Assembly (NCBI RefSeq): GCF_014137995.1
Contig: NZ_JACGWV010000001.1
Coordinates: 2,294,001 to 2,358,000, forward strand
Direction: 5' to 3'
Length of the DNA stretch: 64,000 nt
DNA from: Promicromonospora sukumoe
GTDB taxonomy: Bacteria; Actinomycetota; Actinomycetes; Actinomycetales; Cellulomonadaceae
Shown: piece after piece, positions 33,227-40,941 of the stretch
Layout: every line of letters begins with the position of its first letter
Numbering within the stretch: the stretch's first letter is position 1
Notes under the pieces: generated by a model
Database searches by the model: none
The model's input: only the letters and a program-made list of their open reading frames with translations
What the model was told of the DNA's origin: nothing
Translations under genes and position numbers: made by a program

Positions 33227-33982
33227 ATGATCCTCAGCCACGACGTCACGGGCTCCGGCCCAGCCGTCCTCCTCCTGCACGCCGGCGTCGCCGACTCCCG
33301 GATGTGGGAGCCCCAGCGCGCGCCCCTGGCGGAGCACCACCGCGTCATCCGCTGCGACCTGCGCGGTTACGGCAACACCCCGCTGACCAGCGCGGCCTTC
33401 GACAACGCGGGCGACGTCAAGGCGCTGCTCGACTCGCTCGGCGCGCGGCCCGTCGCGGTCGTCGCGGCGTCGGCGGGCGGCAAGGTCGCCCTCCAGGTGG
33501 CCTCCGCGTGGCCCGACCTGGTGTCCCACCTGGTGCTGATCAACTCCGCCTTCGCGATGCCGCCCACCCGTTCGGTGCAGCGGTTCGCGCGCCGCGAGGA
33601 CGCGCTCCTGGAGGCCGGCGACGTCGACGGCGCCACCGAGCTCAACGTCGCCACCTGGCTCGGCCCCGACGCCGACGACGACGCCCGCGAGCTGGTGCGC
33701 ACCATGCAGCGCCGGGCCTTCGACGTGCAGCTCGCCGCCGGAGAAGACATCAACCAGGAGCCCGGCCCCGAGATCGACCTGGGGGCGATCACGGCGCACA
33801 CGCTGATCGTCTCCGGCGGTCAGGACCTCGACCACTTCCGCGCCATCGCGAACCACCTGGCCGGGCAGATCCCCGGGGCCAAGCACACCCAGCTCGGCTG
33901 GGCCGGCCACCTGCCGAACCTGGAGCGCCCCGCGGAGACGACGGCGCTGATCAGCGAGTTCCTGGACGACTTCCGCGGCTGA
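33227..33982 (+). CDS. Alpha/beta hydrolase with ASAGG nucleophile elbow
   Basis: This 251-residue single-domain hydrolase has the oxyanion segment VLLLHAGVADSRMWEPQ, CDLRGYGNTP, the elbow VVAASAGGKVAL, acid in SGGQDLDHF and His in GWAGHLPNLERP. The nucleophile serine sits in A-x-S-x-G, with Ala replacing the first Gly of the usual G-x-S-x-G; this occurs in some lipases. The substrate is unknown. The 3' end overlaps the convergent DUF1990 gene by 32 bp. Confidence 0.88.
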   Translation: MILSHDVTGSGPAVLLLHAGVADSRMWEPQRAPLAEHHRVIRCDLRGYGNTPLTSAAFDNAGDVKALLDSLGARPVAVVAASAGGKVALQVASAWPDLVSHLVLINSAFAMPPTRSVQRFARREDALLEAGDVDGATELNVATWLGPDADDDARELVRTMQRRAFDVQLAAGEDINQEPGPEIDLGAITAHTLIVSGGQDLDHFRAIANHLAGQIPGAKHTQLGWAGHLPNLERPAETTALISEFLDDFRG

Positions 33983-34505
33983 GGTCTCGGGCCGCGGCCA
34001 GGTAGCCGGCCGTCACGCGGTCCTGCACCCGGTGCGCGGCCGGCGGCACGATCCGCGAGCCCCAGAAGTCGTGCCGTGCCGCGGCGTGGATCTCGAAGAC
34101 GAGACCGTCGCCGTCGCGCAGCACGCGGAACGACTCGACCCCCGTCTCCGGGTGGTGCGGCAGCGTCGCGTAGGTGAAGCCGGCCTCGTCCGGTCCCCGG
34201 ACGACGTCGACCACCCGGCACGGGGCGGTGAACCACAGCGGCCCGACCCGCACGGCCTGCACCACGGTGACGCCGAGCGCGACCGGGCCGCTCGGGGCGA
34301 TCGTCAGCCCGGCGCCGCGGTGCACGGCCCAGCCGAACAGCGCGTCGGCCGTGTCCGTGAGCGACGCGCCCAGCTCCAGCGCCACGCGGCGGCGCAGCAC
34401 CCGGCTGCGCGGGGGCGGTGCGGCCAGCCAGCCGACGTCGGCCACCGGCTCGACGGCGACGGCACGTTCCAGGACACGGGCGAGGTCGGGCCGGGTGAGC
34501 TGCAC
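33951..34505 (-). CDS. DUF1990-family protein
   Basis: The 184-residue protein has the DUF1990 features: a central hydrophobic GWAVHRGAGLTIAPSGPVALGVTVVQ and the late motif FTYATLPHHPETGVESFRVLRDGDGLVFEIHA. The family is widespread in actinobacteria and plants; its function is unknown. It starts at GTG with TACCGT 6 nt upstream. Confidence 0.9.
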   Translation of the reverse strand: MQLTRPDLARVLERAVAVEPVADVGWLAAPPPRSRVLRRRVALELGASLTDTADALFGWAVHRGAGLTIAPSGPVALGVTVVQAVRVGPLWFTAPCRVVDVVRGPDEAGFTYATLPHHPETGVESFRVLRDGDGLVFEIHAAARHDFWGSRIVPPAAHRVQDRVTAGYLAAARDLSRGSRPGTR

Positions 34506-34511
34506 GGGCTC

Positions 34512-34517
34512 ACGGTA
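34512..34517 (-). promoter_or_regulatory. Leaderless -10 (TACCGT) of the DUF1990 gene
   Basis: The hexamer lies 6 nt upstream of the GTG at 34505 on the minus strand. Confidence 0.5.
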
Positions 34518-34583
34518 CCCGGGGCCGGACGGCGGGCTCGGCGGCCGGCTGGGCGCACCCGGCGTCCGGTTCGCCCCCGCGTG

Positions 34584-34589
34584 TACCTT
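34584..34589 (+). promoter_or_regulatory. Leaderless -10 (TACCTT)
   Basis: TACCTT lies 8 nt before the ATG at 34598. Confidence 0.45.
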
Positions 34590-34597
34590 TCTGGTCC

Positions 34598-35296
34598 ATG
34601 GCGACCGACCACGACCCCAGCACCCTCGACGCCGCGGCCTCGGCGCCGTCGGGTGGCGTCCCCCGGCACGCGTCCGCGAAGGAGCGCCGGGGGCTGGGTC
34701 CGTTCCTGTCCGACCTGAAGGCCGAGGTACAGAACCAGCTCTCCCGCGCGGAGATCCCGGGGCGGGTTCCCGGTTCGGGCGCGGGCCGGGCCGTGGTGAC
34801 GACGGGGGCGACGGCCGGGGCGACGGCTGGGGCGACGGCGACCGAGCCGACGACGTCGGAGGACACGACCGGGCACGGGTTCGCGGGCTCGTCCGCCGTC
34901 GGCCCGGATCGCACGCCCGAGCGCCTGCCGGAGTCCCTGCCCGAGCCGTTCGGCCGCTCGGCCGAGGACGCCGCGGCGCTCGCCACGGCCGCGCTGGCGG
35001 CGGCCGACCACGCCGGAGCCGAGGCCGTCGCGGCCCGGCAGGAGGCCGACGCCGCGCGGGCGGACGCCGCCGCGGCGCGCTCCGAGGCGGCGTCCGCCCG
35101 GGCCACGGCGGAGCGGGCGGACGCGCAGCTCGCGGCCCTGCGCGCCGAGATCGAGGCGGCGCACCGGGAGTTCGCGTCCCTGCGCGACGGGCTCGACGAC
35201 GCCCAGGAGCGCACCCGGCGGCACCTGCTCATCGCCTGGGCCGGTGCGGGCGCGGGCCTGCTGGTCGCGGTGGTCGCGCTCGTGCTCGGGTTCTAG
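34598..35296 (+). CDS. Second tail-anchored coiled-coil protein, unknown function
   Basis: The layout of this 232-residue protein repeats that of 32053-32883: a charged N-terminus with GPFLSDLKAEVQNQL, a low-complexity Thr/Ala linker (GATAGATAGATAT), an Ala-rich coiled coil (ADAAAARSEAASARATAERA) to about residue 205, and a C-terminal transmembrane helix (IAWAGAGAGLLVAVVALVLGF) at the very end. Sequence identity with the first protein is low outside the composition-biased parts. The two genes flank the SOS-box gene, a hydrolase and a DUF1990 gene. Confidence 0.72.
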   Translation: MATDHDPSTLDAAASAPSGGVPRHASAKERRGLGPFLSDLKAEVQNQLSRAEIPGRVPGSGAGRAVVTTGATAGATAGATATEPTTSEDTTGHGFAGSSAVGPDRTPERLPESLPEPFGRSAEDAAALATAALAAADHAGAEAVAARQEADAARADAAAARSEAASARATAERADAQLAALRAEIEAAHREFASLRDGLDDAQERTRRHLLIAWAGAGAGLLVAVVALVLGF

Positions 35297-35354
35297 GCGG
35301 TACCGGTCCCGGGCGGCACCGATGAGTTTTCAGCCGCCCCGCCGTCTGCCCCTC

Positions 35355-36230
35355 ATGACGGAGACCCTTGTCGACGTACCGGGCGCGCTCCTGTGCGCCG
35401 AGACCTTCGGCGACCCGGCCGACCCGGCCATCCTGCTGATCGGCGGGATCGCGGGCCCCATGGACTGGTGGCACGCGGACTTCTGCCAGGCCCTGGCCGA
35501 CGGCGGCCCGCCAGGTAGCAACGGCGGCGGCCGGTTCGTCGTCCGCTACGACCACCGCGACACGGGCCGCTCCCGGACCGACCCGCCCGGGGCGCCGTCG
35601 TACACCGGGGACGACCTCTCGCTGGACCCGGTGCGCCTCCTGGACGCGCTGGGGATCGGCCGCGCGCACCTGGCCGGGGTGTCGATGGGAGGCGGGATCG
35701 CGCAGCAGACGGCGATCGAGCACCGGCGGCGGGTCGCGTCCCTCACGCTGATGTCGACCAGCCCGGTCACGCACGACCCGGACGGCCCCACCCTGCCCGG
35801 CCCGACGCCGCAGGCGAGCGCGCAGTTCCACGACCCGCCGCCGGACCCCGACTGGGGCGACACCGAGGCGGTCGTGCGGTGGCTGGTCGACGCCGAGCGG
35901 GCGTTCTCCGGGCCGGGCTTCGACGAGGCGGACACGCTCGCGACGGCGCGGCAGGTCGTCGCGCGGTCGCTCGACCCGGCCGCGGCGGCCAACCACTTCC
36001 TCGTCGAGAGCCGCCCTGTACGCGGCACGCTCGCCGACGTCGCCGGGCCGACCCTGGTGCTGCACGGCGACGCCGACCCGCTGTTCCCGCCCGAGCACGG
36101 CGCCGCGCTGGCGGCCGCGATCACCGGTGCCCGGCTCGTGCTGCTGCCCGGCGTCGGGCACCAGTACCCGCCGCGCTCCGTGTGGGACGTGGTGGTGCCG
36201 GAGATGCTCGCGATCAGCGCTGGGGCGTGA
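35355..36230 (+). CDS. Alpha/beta hydrolase (TAP/esterase-like)
   Basis: This 291-residue hydrolase has AILLIGGIAGPMDWW (oxyanion region), RYDHRDTGRSRTDPPG, the nucleophile elbow LAGVSMGGGIAQQ, acid in LVLHGDADPLFPPEHG and His in LPGVGHQYPP. Similar sequences occur among aclacinomycin-methylesterase-like hydrolases; the real substrate is unknown. The ATG at 35355 is preferred; an ATG at 35322 is also in frame. The end overlaps the convergent P450 gene by 17 bp. Confidence 0.88.
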   Translation: MTETLVDVPGALLCAETFGDPADPAILLIGGIAGPMDWWHADFCQALADGGPPGSNGGGRFVVRYDHRDTGRSRTDPPGAPSYTGDDLSLDPVRLLDALGIGRAHLAGVSMGGGIAQQTAIEHRRRVASLTLMSTSPVTHDPDGPTLPGPTPQASAQFHDPPPDPDWGDTEAVVRWLVDAERAFSGPGFDEADTLATARQVVARSLDPAAAANHFLVESRPVRGTLADVAGPTLVLHGDADPLFPPEHGAALAAAITGARLVLLPGVGHQYPPRSVWDVVVPEMLAISAGA

Positions 36231-37518
36231 CCGGGCGCGCCGTCTGACCCTGCGGCGTGACCGGGCGAGTCTGCTGGGGTACCTCGAACCGCACGGGCAG
36301 CTCGCGGGGCACGGACGACCAGAGCGTGCCGGCCGAGCGCACCGCGTCCGCGGGCACCGTGAGGGTGACGCCGCCCAGGCGGCGCAGCGCGGCCGCGACC
36401 GTGATCTGCGCGATCACCGTCGCGGGGCGGCGCGCGGGGCAGGCGTGCGGGCCGGCGCCCCACGTCAGGTAGGAGAGGTTGCCCGACTCCAGCCAGATGT
36501 CGTCGCCGTTCCCACGGGACTCGGCGCTCGCGCCGAGGATGCCGGGCACGACGGCGTCGCCCGCGGCGATCTGCCGGTCGCCGAGCGTCGTGTCGGCGAG
36601 CGCGAAGCGGGGTGCCGCGTTCGGGGCCGGCGGCGTCGAGCCGAGCACGGCCTCCAGGGTGTCCGACGCCGACGGGCGGCCGCCCGAGCGCCCGTCGAAC
36701 CGGGGGTCGGTCAGGCGCATGCGCAGGGCCTGCGTGATCCAGCCGACCTCGAACTCGCTGCCCAGGATGAGCGTCGCCGAGACGGCGCTCTGCGCGTCCA
36801 GGTCCGTGGGCGCGCTCGGGTGCCGCAGGATCGCGGAGGTCAGGTCGTCCGCAGGCGCCGCGCGGCGGTCCGCGATGAGGTCGGAGATCAGCGCGCGCTG
36901 CGCGTTGAGCGCCTCGGCGCCCGCCGCTCCCCTGGCCTGGAAGACGCGGCGGGAGTGCCCGAGCATCGCGCGGGCCTGCTCCGGGTCGAGCCCGAACATC
37001 GTGGACATCACGAGCAGCGGGACGGCGCGCGCGTAGTCGCTGACCAGGTCGGCCTCGCCCTTCGCCAGCACGCGGTCCAGCGCGAGGCCGCACCAGTACT
37101 CGACCGTGGTCGCGAGCCGGTGCTCGTCGACGCTCTCGAAGGCGTCGTCGACCAGGCGGCGCAGGTGCCGGTGCCGGGGGCCGTCCACGTAGTAGATGCC
37201 GTCGCGCGGGGCCAGCACCCCGCCGACGCCGCTGTCCGGGCGGACCGTGCCGTCCGCGAACAGGCCCCAGTTGCTCGCGTCGCGCGAGAACAGGCCCTCG
37301 TTGCGCAGCACCGTGGCCAGCTCCCGGTGCCCGAGCACGAGCCAGGCGGGCACGCCGGGCTCCAGCAGCACCGGCGCGACGTTGCCCCACCGGGCGCGCA
37401 GCCGCTCGTACACCTTCGCCGGATCGGAGGCGCTCGTCGTCTCGCTCAGCGGCATCAGGTCGGTCAGGCCGACCAGGTCGGCCAGGCGCTCCGACCGGGT
37501 GGTCGTCGTGACTGTCAT
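36214..37518 (-). CDS. Cytochrome P450-like protein lacking ExxR and the I-helix threonine
   Basis: The fold is recognisable. The haem-binding loop is LTWGAGPHACPARRP with Cys360, and RHRHLRRLVDDAF is the C-helix. Two canonical features are missing. Where the K-helix ExxR is expected the sequence reads LEAVLGSTPP (no Arg). The I-helix reads LILGSEFEVGWIT, without the usual acid-Thr pair. These traits and the WGAGPHxCPA loop recall the P450s found in Streptomyces conservons (CYP157-like), but no conservon partner genes are next to it. The C-terminus repeats PVTPQ. Catalytic activity as a normal monooxygenase is doubtful. It is divergent from an FAD/NAD(P) protein gene. Confidence 0.85.
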   Translation of the reverse strand: MTVTTTTRSERLADLVGLTDLMPLSETTSASDPAKVYERLRARWGNVAPVLLEPGVPAWLVLGHRELATVLRNEGLFSRDASNWGLFADGTVRPDSGVGGVLAPRDGIYYVDGPRHRHLRRLVDDAFESVDEHRLATTVEYWCGLALDRVLAKGEADLVSDYARAVPLLVMSTMFGLDPEQARAMLGHSRRVFQARGAAGAEALNAQRALISDLIADRRAAPADDLTSAILRHPSAPTDLDAQSAVSATLILGSEFEVGWITQALRMRLTDPRFDGRSGGRPSASDTLEAVLGSTPPAPNAAPRFALADTTLGDRQIAAGDAVVPGILGASAESRGNGDDIWLESGNLSYLTWGAGPHACPARRPATVIAQITVAAALRRLGGVTLTVPADAVRSAGTLWSSVPRELPVRFEVPQQTRPVTPQGQTARPVTPQR

Positions 37519-37659
37519 GGCTCCCCGGTTCTGGGCGCGACAAGAGAAGCGCTCCGCGTCGTTTAGCCGGAATGTACCTCATATCCGATGCGGACTAATA
37601 GATTCACCCTGGTCGGGGGCATGTCCTGGGGCTCGTTCCGGGCCGTATATCCTCGGGCC

Positions 37660-39021
37660 ATGCAGCGGACCATCGCCGTCGTCGGCGGGGGCGCCGCCGG
37701 CGTCATCCTCTCGGCCCACCTGCTGCGTGCGGCCGCGTCCTCCGGGTCCGGCCGGCGGGTGCGGGTCCTCCTGGTCGATCCCGCGGAGACGCCCGGTCGC
37801 GGCCTCCCCTACCGGACCACCGACCCCCGGCACACGCTCAACGCCGTGGTCGCCCGGCTCAGCGCCTTCGACGACGACCCCGAGCACCTGCTGCGCTGGT
37901 GCGCGTCCGCCGGAGTGCCCGCCGAGCCCGGCACGTTCCTGCAGCGCGCCGACTTCGGGCGGTACCTCACCGAGCTGCTCGGGTCGGTGCCCGTGCCGCC
38001 CGGCAGTGTGGTCGAGCACGTGCGGGGTGCGGTGGTGGACCTGGTGGATTCTGGCTCCGGGGGCGGGGCTGCGCCGGACGCCGAGCCCGGCGTCACGCTC
38101 ACCCTGGCCAACGGCGCCGTCCTGCGCGCCGACGCCGCCGTCCTCGCGCTCGGCACCCCGCCGCCCGTGCGGCTGCCCGAGTACGAGCCGTGGGGCGACC
38201 GGTACGTCGCCGACCCGTGGTCGCCCGACCTGGACGAACGGGCGGCGGGCGCGCGCCGGGTCCTGGTCGTGGGCACGGGCCTGACGACGCTCGACGTCGT
38301 CGCGCACCTCCACACCCTGCTGCCCGCGGCGACGTTCACGGCGGTATCGCGCGGCGGCGCCCTGCCCGCCGCGCACGCCGCCGACCCGCTGCCGGCGCCC
38401 GTCGAGGTGGACCTCGGCGCCGGCCTCGTTCCCGACGCCGCCCTGCCGCTCGCGGGCGCCGTCGACCGGGTGCGGGAGCGCGTCGCGGCGGAGCGCGCCG
38501 CGGGCCGCGACTGGCGCGCGGTGATCGACGCCGTCCGCCCGCAGGTCAACCCGACCTGGGCGCGGCTGACGGCCGCCGAGCAGGCGACCTTCCAGCGCGA
38601 GCACGCGCGCTCGTGGGAGAACGTACGGCACCGCATGTCGCACGCGATGCGCACCCACGTCGAGCGGCTCGTGGCGGACGGCGTGCTCACGGTCTCGACG
38701 GTCGAGGCGGTCCGGGGCGCGACGGGCTGGGACACCTCGGCGTTCGACCTGGTCGTGGGCGCGACCGGGCTCCCCGCCCTGACGTCGCCGGGCTGGAACC
38801 CGCTGGTCGACGCCCTGGTCGCGCGCGGCCTGGTGCGCCCGCACCGGCTCGGTACCGGGCTCGACCTCACGCCGGACGCCGCCCTGGTCGACGCCGCCGG
38901 CGTCGGGCACCCGCGGCTGCGCGCCATGGGGCTGGCGCGGCGCGGGCTGGAGTGGGAGTGCACGTCGGTGCCGGACCTGCGCCGGCAGGCGGCGCGGCTC
39001 GCCGAGGAGCTGCTGGGCTAG
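37660..39021 (+). CDS. FAD/NAD(P)-binding protein (FAD-dependent urate hydroxylase/HpyO-like family)
   Basis: The N-terminal dinucleotide loop TIAVVGGGAAGVILSAHLL, the GRGLPYRTTDPRHTLNAV segment and the second nucleotide loop RRVLVVGTGLTTLDVVAHL show a two-dinucleotide flavoprotein. The later ATGLPAL and WECTSVPDLRRQAARLAEELL motifs fit the FAD/NAD(P)-binding family often annotated without function. The ATG at 37660 is chosen because the first glycine loop begins four residues later. The divergent P450 could be a redox partner, but this family is not a standard ferredoxin reductase. Confidence 0.8.
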   Translation: MQRTIAVVGGGAAGVILSAHLLRAAASSGSGRRVRVLLVDPAETPGRGLPYRTTDPRHTLNAVVARLSAFDDDPEHLLRWCASAGVPAEPGTFLQRADFGRYLTELLGSVPVPPGSVVEHVRGAVVDLVDSGSGGGAAPDAEPGVTLTLANGAVLRADAAVLALGTPPPVRLPEYEPWGDRYVADPWSPDLDERAAGARRVLVVGTGLTTLDVVAHLHTLLPAATFTAVSRGGALPAAHAADPLPAPVEVDLGAGLVPDAALPLAGAVDRVRERVAAERAAGRDWRAVIDAVRPQVNPTWARLTAAEQATFQREHARSWENVRHRMSHAMRTHVERLVADGVLTVSTVEAVRGATGWDTSAFDLVVGATGLPALTSPGWNPLVDALVARGLVRPHRLGTGLDLTPDAALVDAAGVGHPRLRAMGLARRGLEWECTSVPDLRRQAARLAEELLG

Positions 39022-39141
39022 TCCTGCTGGGCCAGGCACTGGTCATCGAACTGCCATGTGGCGGTTGCCCTGCGGCCACGCAGGGGGTGAAGTCTTCCCT
39101 CGAACACCCACCTGTCACACCGACCGGGACGAGGGAAACAG

Positions 39142-40149
39142 ATGCCTGGACCTGCACGAACACTCACGCTGGCCGCCGGCACGACGGCGGCCGCGGTCGC
39201 CCTGGGCCTCGCGGCGGCGGGGCCCGTCGCGACGGCCGCACCGTCGGCCGCGCCGTCGGCTGCGACGTCCGCCGAGGTGGCCCAGCGCTGGGCGCCCATC
39301 CACTACCAGGACGTGGACCAGACCGGCACCAACGCCCTGGGCGGCCGCTCGGACTACCTCGCGGCGTACGACTTCGACGGCGACCTCAACGCGCGCAACA
39401 ACTGGGAGAACACGGGCAACCACCCGCTGGCGGCCACGGCGTACTACTCGGTCATGGAGACGTCGAGCCACTGGTTCGTGACGTACATGTTCTTCCACCC
39501 GCGCGACTGGTCGGACTCGATCTTCGACACCGAGCACGAGAACGACGCCGAGGGCGTCATGGTTGCCGTCCAGAAGGACGGCTCGGCCTACGGGGTGCTG
39601 CGCGGCGCCGTCACGGTGGCGCACAGCGACTTCTACTCGTACACGCCGCAGGGCAGCACCTGGGGCGCGGGCGCCGAGACGATCGACGGCACCCTGCAGA
39701 TGGCGACCAGCCCGCACGACGGCCTGACCCACCCGGTCACCGCCCAGGAGGCCAAGGGCCACGGCCTCAAGGCGCGCCCCGGCTACGACATCAAGGGCGG
39801 CGGCGTCATCTACTACCCCGCCGGTCGCGCCGAGGTGCCGGAGCACCCCGACGACCGGGACGTCTCCTACCGCCTGGTGGACATCCACGCGCCCGGCGGG
39901 CTGTGGGCGCAGCGGAACAACTCGCAGCTCTTCGCGAGCGCGGGCACGTTCGCGGGCGACACCTCGGGCAGCTGCGGTGACGGTGGCATCTCGTGCACCC
40001 AGAACGCCGCGAACGCCCCGTGGGGCTGGGACGACGGCGACGACGTCCCGGGCCGCGGCGCCCTCGCGACGGACCCGGCGGGCCTGTCGGCGAGCTACTT
40101 CCGCATCCCGGAACCCCTGAGCCGCACCTACACGACCAACCCCTACTGA
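39142..40149 (+). CDS. Secreted protein of unknown function
   Basis: The protein has a signal peptide (RTLTLAAGTTAAAVALGLAAAGPVATAAPSA, cleavage near residue 33). The mature domain is rich in Trp, Asp and aromatic residues: QRWAPIHYQDVD, YDFDGDLNARNNWEN, HWFVTYMFFHPRDWSD, EHENDAEGVMVAV. A Cys pair sits at CGDGGISC. The sequence resembles secreted proteins of actinobacteria and fungi with no assigned activity, and the acidic clusters suggest metal binding. GAGGGA about 8 nt before the ATG serves as ribosome site. Confidence 0.75.
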   Translation: MPGPARTLTLAAGTTAAAVALGLAAAGPVATAAPSAAPSAATSAEVAQRWAPIHYQDVDQTGTNALGGRSDYLAAYDFDGDLNARNNWENTGNHPLAATAYYSVMETSSHWFVTYMFFHPRDWSDSIFDTEHENDAEGVMVAVQKDGSAYGVLRGAVTVAHSDFYSYTPQGSTWGAGAETIDGTLQMATSPHDGLTHPVTAQEAKGHGLKARPGYDIKGGGVIYYPAGRAEVPEHPDDRDVSYRLVDIHAPGGLWAQRNNSQLFASAGTFAGDTSGSCGDGGISCTQNAANAPWGWDDGDDVPGRGALATDPAGLSASYFRIPEPLSRTYTTNPY

Positions 40150-40176
40150 CCGTCCCCTGACCTCGACCCCGCGTCG

Positions 40177-40235
40177 TTGACCACAGCACTTCCTGCCAGG
40201 ACTTGGCCCCGCGTGGCAGCAACCGCTGTGCTCAA
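40177..40235. repeat. Palindrome A, copy 1 (59 bp)
   Basis: The left arm starts TTGACCACAGCA and the right arm ends GCTGTGCTCAA; a TGGCAG/CTGCCA core flanks the loop. Several mismatches are present. Confidence 0.85.
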
Positions 40236-40281
40236 CACCGGGCCCGGACGGCGGCAGGCGCGGGGACACGTTGCGGCGGGT

Positions 40282-40343
40282 GGTCGGTAGAACGTCAGGT
40301 GGTCGGCAGCCCGGACTACCGACCACCTGACATCCTGCCGACC
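40282..40343. repeat. Palindrome B, copy 3
   Basis: GGTCGGTAGAACGTCAGG starts an arm of 25 bases whose complement, with three mismatches, ends at 40343. It is homologous to the repeats at 3576-3913. Confidence 0.9.
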
Positions 40344-40369
40344 ACCCGCACCACCTGACCCGGACCGTG

Positions 40370-40428
40370 TTGAGCACAGCACTTGCTGCCAGGAGACGGC
40401 CCCGCGTGGCAGCAACCGCTGTGCTCAA
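40370..40428. repeat. Palindrome A, copy 2 (59 bp)
   Basis: Arms are TTGAGCACAGCACTTGCTGC and, on the right, GCAGCAACCGCTGTGCTCAA. Confidence 0.9.
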
Positions 40429-40474
40429 CACCGGGGTCGGACGGCGACAGGCGCGGGGACAGGTTGCGACGGGT

Positions 40475-40537
40475 GATCGGTAGAACGTCAGGTGGTCGGC
40501 AGCCCGGACTACCGATCACCTGACATCTTGCCGACCA
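40475..40537. repeat. Palindrome B, copy 4
   Basis: It has the same nested structure as copy 3. GATCGGTAG on the left is matched by a compensating CCGATCACC on the right. Confidence 0.9.
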
Positions 40538-40575
40538 CCGGCCCTCGCCCGACCCGGCCCAGTTCGACCCCGGTA

Positions 40576-40634
40576 TTGACCACCGCAGTTGCTGCCACGG
40601 GACGGCCCCACATGGCAGCAACTGCTGTGCTCAA
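40576..40634. repeat. Palindrome A, copy 3 (59 bp)
   Basis: Arms are TTGACCACCGCAGTTGCTGC and GCAGCAACTGCTGTGCTCAA. Confidence 0.9.
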
Positions 40635-40695
40635 CAGCGGACGGGGCGACGTCGGGGCCGCGGCGCCAGCGGCGATGCCGGCCCGGCCGACGGCG

Positions 40696-40754
40696 TTGAC
40701 CACAGCAGTTTCTGCCACCGGATGGTCCATCGTGGCAGCAACTGCTGTGGTCAA
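40696..40754. repeat. Palindrome A, copy 4 (59 bp)
   Basis: Arms are TTGACCACAGCAGTTTCTGC and GCAGCAACTGCTGTGGTCAA. It is nearly perfect, with one mismatch in the first 20 pairs. Confidence 0.92.
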
Positions 40755-40941
40755 CACCCCAGGTGGGCGGGGGTGCGGGGCGCCGAGGGTCAGCCTCAAC
40801 TCAAGGTTGAGGGTTTGGTGTGGCTCACCCTCAAGTCGAAGATGAGGGTCGGGCTGCGGCGTCGTGGAGCGTCCGACGCAGCCGGGTCCGACGGCGCCTC
40901 CGCCCGGCGGTACCTGGTCGGACGGCGGAGCGCCATCGGGG

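Larger units (their letters stand above)
40150..40941. repeat. Gene-free region built of alternating palindromes A and B
   Basis: About 790 bp between convergent genes hold four A palindromes (40177, 40370, 40576, 40696) and two B palindromes (40282, 40475). An A-B block of about 190 bp is repeated in tandem (about 40177-40369 and 40370-40575). The stretch 40795-40870 has further weak palindromy (CTCAACTCAAGGTTGAGG). No convincing coding sequence is present. Confidence 0.9.

Noticed and set aside
40177..40754. 59-bp palindromes as integron attC sites (59-base elements)
   Set aside because: The ends do not fit the RYYYAAC and GTTRRRY core sites, and no integrase or cassette genes are nearby. 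The shared length is coincidence.
40492..40845. Short frames within the A/B palindromes
   Set aside because: They translate inverted-repeat DNA, change frame across copies and have no ribosome site, so the region is treated as repeat DNA.
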